The notes beneath the pieces are model-generated. The model ran no database searches, was not told the origin of the DNA, and saw only the letters and a list, made by a program, of their open reading frames with translations. A stretch of DNA of 20,047 nt from CAZXEU01 sp964639665 (lineage in GTDB: Bacteria > Bacteroidota > Rhodothermia > Rhodothermales > Bin80), in the NCBI GenBank assembly GCA_964639665.1, contig CAZXEU010000186.1, positions 1 through 20,047 of the forward strand, given 5' to 3'. The position numbers and the translations under genes are program-made. Of the stretch, positions 15,278 through 20,047 are shown one piece after another (position 1 is the stretch's first letter; each line of letters opens with the position of its first letter).

Positions 15278-16045
15278 TTACCCTGCCGCTTCTGCCGCCT
15301 TGACAATGGCGGCAAAAGAGTCCGCCTTCAGACTGGCGCCGCCGATAAGGCCCCCATCTACATCCGGCTGCCGGAGCAGCTGCAGGGCATTGCCCGGCTT
15401 CATGCTGCCGCCGTATAGAATGGGTGCATGTCGCGCAAATGCATCGCCGATCGTGGCGGCAAGAGATTGCCTTATGCACTGATGCATCGCCTGTGCCGTA
15501 TCCGGCGTTGCGGTCTCACCCGTGCCTATGGCCCACACGGGTTCGTACGCCACCACCAGGGCTCCGGGAGTAATGCCCGGCAGACCCGATAGCGCGCCTG
15601 TGAGCTGGCGCTCAACCACTTCCCGCTCCCTGCCGGCCCTTCGCTCTTCCAGCAGCTCACCGACACATATAATCGGAATAAGACGGTGCGACAGGGCCTG
15701 GCTGACCTTGTCCCGCACGCCGGCGTCCGTTTCGCCAAAGTGCTGCCGTCGCTCGGAATGCCCCAAAATCACGTACCGGCATCCCACCGAGCGCAGCATT
15801 GGCGCCGATACCTCGCCCGTATAGGCCCCCCATTCTGCCCCGTGCATGTCTTGCGCGCCGAGCGTGACCTCACTTCCAGAAAGCGTGTCGGCTACCGCCG
15901 CCAGACTTACGAAGGGAGGGCAAACGGCTACATCCACGCCCCTGCAGCCCTGAACGCCCGCCACGACCCCGCGGGCCAGCGCCCGGGCAGCGGCCGTATC
16001 GGTGTGCATTTTCCAGTTGCCGGCAACAAGCATATTTCTGTTCAT
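15278..16045 (-). CDS. tpiA: Triosephosphate isomerase
   Basis: Cytoplasmic glycolytic/gluconeogenic enzyme that interconverts dihydroxyacetone phosphate and glyceraldehyde-3-phosphate. From ATG 16045 the product is 255 aa, the normal length. Catalytic residues are visible: Asn10/Lys12 in GNWKMH, His96 in ILGHSERR and Glu168 in AYEPVWAIGTG. The phosphate-binding segments YGGSMKPGN (211-219) and GGLIGGASLK (231-240) are intact. An open frame extends upstream to 16171, but that would overlap the preceding lipoprotein gene; from 16045 the gap is 10 bp. It is the last gene of the gatB-lipoprotein-tpiA cluster. Confidence 0.97.
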   Translation of the reverse strand: MNRNMLVAGNWKMHTDTAAARALARGVVAGVQGCRGVDVAVCPPFVSLAAVADTLSGSEVTLGAQDMHGAEWGAYTGEVSAPMLRSVGCRYVILGHSERRQHFGETDAGVRDKVSQALSHRLIPIICVGELLEERRAGREREVVERQLTGALSGLPGITPGALVVAYEPVWAIGTGETATPDTAQAMHQCIRQSLAATIGDAFARHAPILYGGSMKPGNALQLLRQPDVDGGLIGGASLKADSFAAIVKAAEAAG

Positions 16046-16055
16046 GAGACTGAAT

Positions 16056-17459
16056 CTATTGCGCCCCGGCCAGACCAAGCGCGTCTTCGCGCAGCACAGC
16101 CATGGCGCCGCGAACATACTTTGCAACCAGAATCCCGTTCTGGTCAATGAGAAAGCGCGTCGGCAGGACATTTACGTTGAAGCGCCGCGCCACATCGCTG
16201 TCGAAGCCGTCTGCGGCCCATACAAACGTGCCCCTTGGAATCCTCTCGTCAAAGAATGCTTCGTTAACCAGGGTGTCCGGCTCCAGCGAAACGGACACCA
16301 CCTGAATGGCATCGGACGCAGCAACAAGATCATTACGCCCTTCATACTCTCTCTGGTACACGGCATCCTGCGGATTGTAGAACTCCAGCACGACGGCCAT
16401 GCCTTGCAGCGATTCCAGGCGAAGCGAGTCTCCCGGCGCGGTCCGCAATGCAAACGGCGGAGCCGGCATACCCGGCAACAGATTGTTCAGCTCGTACAGG
16501 GCCCGCTCGGCCCAGGTAGCCCAGGCCGTTTCACCGTAAACCTCCTGCATGGTCCGAGCTGCCTCGCGTGCGGCATCATAGTCCAGGCTGTCCATGTGCG
16601 CCACCACAATCTCGGCGTGCAGCTCGGCCCGGGCAGCCTCTGTTTCAACCGAATCGACGGCTGCAAGAAGAAAGGACACGGAAGCTTCCTGTCCGGAAAG
16701 CCGGGCCAAAGCCCGGCGCGCGGCGCGGGCCACCTCCACGTACTGAACGTTGTCCGGAGCAACCTGAAGAGCCCTTTCCACTGCGAGAGAGTCATGCCAG
16801 CCCGCCAACATGAGGACCGACTCCGCCAAGGCCATCTCCGCTCCCATCGTGCCCTCGAACGTCTCCCGCATGTTCCACATGATGCTGCTGGTCTGCTGCA
16901 CTTGCATGGAGGCACGGGCATCTTCGTATTCCCCGCTCTGCACCAGTTCCAGCAGATTCTGGTTGTACAGGGCCTTGGCATTCTGGTACGCCATCCAGGC
17001 TGCATTCTCCCGCGAGCGAATCCTCAGCAGGCGGTTATCCATCGGAAATTCGGCTGCCAGGCGGGCCGAGTCGGCATCGGCCACGGCGATCTCCCCAATC
17101 TTGAGAATCTGGCCACTGCGGCTGATGATGATGGCGTATACGCCCCGCCTGGGCGCCGTGACATCCATCGAGAATTCGCCCGTACTGTCCGTTACGGCAT
17201 AGCCCAGCGTATCGGGCTCTCCATCCTGGCTTACGGCAATCAGGACCTCGAATCCCCGGTAGTCCGGCGTGGGATCCACTTCAGGATCCACGGTCAGGCG
17301 GCCCACCAGCGAGCTATTGACGGCAGAACCTACAGCCGGCTCTTCCTGGCCGCATGCTAGGCCGGGCAATAGCGAACAGGCCAAGACAAGCTGGGCCATT
17401 GCCTTGTGCCGGAGCGGCCAAGAAATCGCACAACGCATGTGCTTCGCCGGTATCGTCAT
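16056..17459 (-). CDS. Lipoprotein with C-terminal thioredoxin-like domain lacking CxxC
   Basis: Predicted envelope lipoprotein, 467 aa, function unknown. The N-terminal signal ends in LPGLAC (Cys36), a loose lipobox. Residues 50-130 look like a beta-sandwich/carboxypeptidase-regulatory type repeat (STGEFSMDVTAPRRGVYAI). The middle (150-320) is alpha-helical and Ala/Glu-rich. From about 330 (MPAPPFALRT) the chain follows the TlpA/AhpC-TSA thioredoxin fold, with cis-Pro433 in VLPTRFLIDQNG. The place of the redox CxxC is NPQDAV (362-367), so no disulfide chemistry is expected. Its ATG overlaps the gatB stop as ATGA (17459-17456), indicating translational coupling and supporting this start. Domain reading is from motifs, not a search. 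Confidence 0.82.
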   Translation of the reverse strand: MTIPAKHMRCAISWPLRHKAMAQLVLACSLLPGLACGQEEPAVGSAVNSSLVGRLTVDPEVDPTPDYRGFEVLIAVSQDGEPDTLGYAVTDSTGEFSMDVTAPRRGVYAIIISRSGQILKIGEIAVADADSARLAAEFPMDNRLLRIRSRENAAWMAYQNAKALYNQNLLELVQSGEYEDARASMQVQQTSSIMWNMRETFEGTMGAEMALAESVLMLAGWHDSLAVERALQVAPDNVQYVEVARAARRALARLSGQEASVSFLLAAVDSVETEAARAELHAEIVVAHMDSLDYDAAREAARTMQEVYGETAWATWAERALYELNNLLPGMPAPPFALRTAPGDSLRLESLQGMAVVLEFYNPQDAVYQREYEGRNDLVAASDAIQVVSVSLEPDTLVNEAFFDERIPRGTFVWAADGFDSDVARRFNVNVLPTRFLIDQNGILVAKYVRGAMAVLREDALGLAGAQ

Positions 17460-18922
17460 AGCGCAAGCTGCCGGAGCAGCAATTCGCGAACGCGCACCGG
17501 ATCCGCGGACCCGCCGGTGCGCCGCATGACCTGGCCGATGAAAAAGCCGGCGACTTGCGTCTTGCCTCCCCTGTACGTTTCGACCTGGGCGGGAAACGCC
17601 GCAAGTACGGCCTCAATCACGGGTAGTAACTGCGCGTCGTCGGATACCTGCAGCAGCTTCCTGCTTTGTGCAATCGTCTCAGCTTCGCGTCCGTCGCCGA
17701 GCATGCACGAGAACACCTCTTGCGCGCCTGTGGAGCTAAGCGCATGGCTGAGCCTGAGATGCACGAGACCACCCAGGCGCCGGGCGCTTATGGGGAATGC
17801 CTCCACTTTCACACGCTTCTCCTTTACGACCCGCAGCACATCCGTCATAACCGTGTTGGAGACGGCCTTCGCCTGAGCCGCAATGTCACCTTTAGAGTCC
17901 TTCTGGCGGACCGCCTCAAGCACAGCCTCAAAGTAGTCGGCCACCGGGCGCTCTTCAGTAAGCACTCCGGCATCGTAAGGAGGCAGCCCGAGTTCGCGCT
18001 CGAAACGGCGCTTCCGGTCGTCCGGAAGCTCCGGCAGCGAAGCCGCAAGGCCGGCCCGCATCGTGGAGGTAACGAACACCGGCGGCAAGTCGGGGTCTGG
18101 AAAGTAGCGGTAGTCATGCGCCCGCTCCTTGGTACGCATGGACCTGGTCTCACCCCGCTCCGCATCCCACAGCAGCGTCTCGTGCGTAATGCTCTTGCCG
18201 CGGCGGGCAAGTCCCGTCTGCCTTCTTATTTCATGGTCTATGGCCCGCTCGACGTGGCGGAAGGAATTCATGTTCTTGATTTCGGTCTTCACACCCAGTG
18301 CTGCGGACCCGACTGCTCGGATCGAGACATTGGCATCGCAGCGCAGCGAGCCTTCCTCCATGTTGCCGTCACAAATGTCCAGGTAGCGAACCAGCTGGCG
18401 GATCTTCTGCATGTACAGGTAGGCCTCGCGGCCGGATCTCAGATCAGGTTCCGACACGATCTCTATCAGCGGCACGCCGCACCGGTTGAAGTCAAGCAGC
18501 GTGCGTGCCGGATCCTGGTCATGCAGCGACTTGCCGGCATCCTCCTCGATATGAATCCGCGTTATGCCAATGCGCCGTGGCGGATCCCCAAACAGGTCCA
18601 CGTAGCCGTGCTCGCACAGTGGATTCTCGTACTGCGAGATCTGATACCCTTTGGGCAAGTCGGGATAGAAATAGTGCTTGCGCGCCAGGATGCTTCGCTC
18701 GGCAATGCTACAGTGCGTGGCAAGCCCCATGCGCACAGCATAATCGACCACGTGCGAATTCAGCACCGGCAGCGTACCCGGATGGCCCAGGCTGACGGCA
18801 TCAACATGGCTGTTTGGCTCTCCCCCGAACTGCGCGGAATCCGGGCTGAATGCCTTCGAGGCCGTCTTCAGCTGGCAGTGCACTTCAAGACCGATGACGG
18901 GCTCGTACGAGGCAGGCGCCAT
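17456..18922 (-). CDS. gatB: Asp-tRNA(Asn)/Glu-tRNA(Gln) amidotransferase subunit B
   Basis: Subunit of the GatCAB complex that converts misacylated Glu-tRNA(Gln) or Asp-tRNA(Asn) to the correct aminoacyl-tRNA in the cytoplasm. From ATG 18922 it is 488 aa. Signatures: YEPVIGLEVHCQL, LGHPGTLPVLN, ARKHYFYPDLPKGYQISQYE, IHIEEDAGKSLHD, FNRCGVPLIEIVSEPD, GSLRCDANVSIR and TEIKNMNSFRHVERAI. The tail-domain end has GFFIGQVMRRTGGSADPVRVRELL. The open frame runs on to 19288 but those residues are unconserved and overlap the mobile-element region. gatA and gatC are not in this window. It leads a cluster with the lipoprotein gene (4-nt overlap) and tpiA. Confidence 0.96.
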   Translation of the reverse strand: MAPASYEPVIGLEVHCQLKTASKAFSPDSAQFGGEPNSHVDAVSLGHPGTLPVLNSHVVDYAVRMGLATHCSIAERSILARKHYFYPDLPKGYQISQYENPLCEHGYVDLFGDPPRRIGITRIHIEEDAGKSLHDQDPARTLLDFNRCGVPLIEIVSEPDLRSGREAYLYMQKIRQLVRYLDICDGNMEEGSLRCDANVSIRAVGSAALGVKTEIKNMNSFRHVERAIDHEIRRQTGLARRGKSITHETLLWDAERGETRSMRTKERAHDYRYFPDPDLPPVFVTSTMRAGLAASLPELPDDRKRRFERELGLPPYDAGVLTEERPVADYFEAVLEAVRQKDSKGDIAAQAKAVSNTVMTDVLRVVKEKRVKVEAFPISARRLGGLVHLRLSHALSSTGAQEVFSCMLGDGREAETIAQSRKLLQVSDDAQLLPVIEAVLAAFPAQVETYRGGKTQVAGFFIGQVMRRTGGSADPVRVRELLLRQLAL

Positions 18923-19269
18923 GAGTTGGGGCGTATGCAGTTGCAGCCGCCTAGAACGTTCCGGAATCAGGTGTGTTCTTCGCAGCCTTACCCCCCTGCG
19001 CTCCCGCCCGCTACGCGGCGCAGCTTCGCGGGATCCTTCCGAAGCATGGCGGCAGCGGGACTGTGTCCGCTCGGTGCGGCGAACAACCTCTTGGTTACTG
19101 GACGACTTTGCGAAGCAGCGAGGGTGGAATCCGGGCCGGCGTGAAGGCCGGCGCTCGCCTCCCGCACCTTGCGACCGCGCACAGGCGTTCCGCCAATTGG
19201 TAAAGACAAAGCGGGTTACATACAATAGTAGCCAGGAACAGTACGCTGCACACATTGTATAACACGATA
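18923..19269. other. Gap between gatB and tnpB with no recognised gene
   Basis: Should contain the gatB promoter and the left boundary of the mobile element. The gatB-side half is GC-rich; 19195-19270 is distinctly AT-richer. An inverted repeat ATACAAT (19220-19226) / ATTGTAT (19254-19260) lies just before tnpB. TTGGTA (19197-19202), an 18-nt spacer and TACAAT (19221-19226) could be a sigma70-type promoter for tnpB. Confidence 0.45.
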
Positions 19270-20047
19270 ATGACCCGTATTTGCACATATCGCTGTGCGC
19301 GTATCCGCAAATCCCAGCGCAAATCGCTGGACGCGCTGCTTGCGCATCTCACATGGCTGCGCAACGAAGCGGTATGGCATTGCCGACAAACGTATCTGGA
19401 CGAAGGCACTACGCCGTCCTTTTACGATTTGTGCTGCGCACTGACCGAAGCCCGCAATACCAAGGCCGTGGGCAAGTGGCCCGTAGCAGTACAGCGCAGC
19501 ATCCTGCAGCGCGTCCGGCGCGGTTACGAGAAGTTCTTCCGGGACCGCAAGGGCCTACCTCGCTATAACAGGCGTGTTCGCTCATTCGAGACCGACCGCA
19601 AACCACAAAAGAGCGGCGATTACTACTCTGTTCAGATCAAGGGCGTTGGTAAGCTGCGCTTCAAGGACAAGCGGTCCGTCCTGGGCGGCACCGCCCTCGT
19701 CAGGCAGGTGCGAGTCGTGAGGCAGCCTGTTGTCACCGGATATGACGTGCAGCTGGTTGTGCGGCACGATGCCGCTAAGGCGAAGCGGGATGACCGCGCC
19801 CCTGTCGGCATCGACGTAGGCGTGAAGCATATTGCCAGTTTGTCGAATGGCCACCAATACGCTCCCATCGAACTATCTGACCGCGAGAGAAAGAAGGCGC
19901 AGCGGGCCGTCAGCAGGGCAGAGCGGCAGAGCAAGAGCCGTCGCAAGAAGAAGCGGACACTGGCCAAGGCGGCGCGTCGCCAGAAGATTGCGCGGCGCAA
20001 TGCAGCGCATCGTCTGACGACTCACATTGTCAAGAACCACTCTGCCA
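19216..20047 (+). mobile_element. IS200/IS605-type element, 5' part only
   Basis: Inferred from the tnpB gene. The right end is outside the window and the left end is not established: the start given is the TTAC before the AT-rich inverted repeat, chosen because elements of this class insert 3' to a short TA-rich motif and lack terminal inverted repeats. No tnpA transposase gene is seen in the 350 bp upstream. Confidence 0.4.
19270..20047 (+). CDS. tnpB: IS605 OrfB/TnpB RNA-guided nuclease, 3'-truncated by window end
   Basis: Mobile-element nuclease family, the ancestor group of Cas12, in which TnpB uses an element-encoded guide RNA to cut DNA. The frame from ATG 19270 is open for 259 codons to the last base, with no stop. 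Visible: MTRICTYRCARIRK at the start, FFRDRKGLPRYNRR (about 89-102), the RuvC-I motif VGIDVGVKHIASLSNG with catalytic Asp182, then the very basic helical segment SRAERQSKSRRKKKR and LTTHIVKNHS. Family length is roughly 370-410 aa, so the Glu and second Asp of the RuvC site and the zinc finger must lie beyond the window. No disabling mutation is seen. Whether it is intact is unknown. Confidence 0.9.
   Translation, partial: MTRICTYRCARIRKSQRKSLDALLAHLTWLRNEAVWHCRQTYLDEGTTPSFYDLCCALTEARNTKAVGKWPVAVQRSILQRVRRGYEKFFRDRKGLPRYNRRVRSFETDRKPQKSGDYYSVQIKGVGKLRFKDKRSVLGGTALVRQVRVVRQPVVTGYDVQLVVRHDAAKAKRDDRAPVGIDVGVKHIASLSNGHQYAPIELSDRERKKAQRAVSRAERQSKSRRKKKRTLAKAARRQKIARRNAAHRLTTHIVKNHSA

Noticed and set aside
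16002..17360. 452-codon open frame on the plus strand, antisense to the lipoprotein gene
   Set aside because: It is a shadow of the real minus-strand gene, which has a signal peptide, a domain pattern and a coupled start. The antisense product is Arg/His/Gln-rich with no family motif.
17666..19144. 492-codon open frame on the plus strand, antisense to gatB
   Set aside because: It lies opposite a clearly conserved gatB. Long antisense frames are common in GC-rich genes and the product shows no recognisable domain.

Overview
This is a GC-rich bacterial chromosome segment, almost entirely made of housekeeping genes, that ends inside a mobile element at its right edge. The best lineage guess, by inference, is the Bacteroidota/Rhodothermota group. 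The grounds are protein styles typical of that group: a mutase beginning MTLIASISGIRG, GatB with an FGGEPNSHVD-type N-terminus, a DUF4488-like secreted protein, and small membrane proteins with a conserved tail. Shine-Dalgarno sequences are mostly weak, except at groES and groEL, and one promoter candidate matches TTG-N18-TAnnTTTG. No rRNA, tRNA or CRISPR array was recognised.

Left part (1-5000): mutY, an A/G-mismatch adenine glycosylase with a complete Nudix box, is followed by a small single-span membrane protein (1448-1873). Facing them on the minus strand are an NCS2-family permease with an extra C-terminal domain (4852-3074), a DUF2085 membrane protein (2980-2456) and a glycine-rich four-span membrane protein (2402-1926).

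Middle (5000-12750): groES-groEL is preceded by a CIRCE element, the binding site of the HrcA repressor, and ends in a strong intrinsic terminator. A phosphohexomutase of the GlmM/PMM type lies convergent to groEL and divergent from ctaA-ctaB, which together make heme A for cytochrome oxidase and so imply aerobic respiration. A perfect 17-bp palindrome sits between glmM and ctaA. Next come a secreted lipocalin-like protein, rlmN (23S rRNA/tRNA A2503/A37 methylation) and a small DCC-type CxxC protein just downstream.

Right part (12750-20047): a stretch of about 550 bp without a recognisable gene is followed by a 2Fe-2S ferredoxin divergent from a beta-lactamase-fold lipoprotein, and an FmdB-like protein that has lost its zinc cysteines. 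A tightly packed minus-strand cluster, gatB - lipoprotein with a CxxC-less thioredoxin-like domain - tpiA, follows; it has an ATGA overlap and a 10-nt gap. The last 778 bases hold the start of an IS605-type tnpB (RNA-guided nuclease family) that runs off the end with no stop codon.

I see no convincing undescribed multi-gene system. The most interesting leads are the permease with altered substrate-site residues and a degenerate ATPase-like tail, the cysteine-less variants of two normally cysteine-dependent families, the palindromic intergenic sites, and the truncated TnpB element next to gatB.
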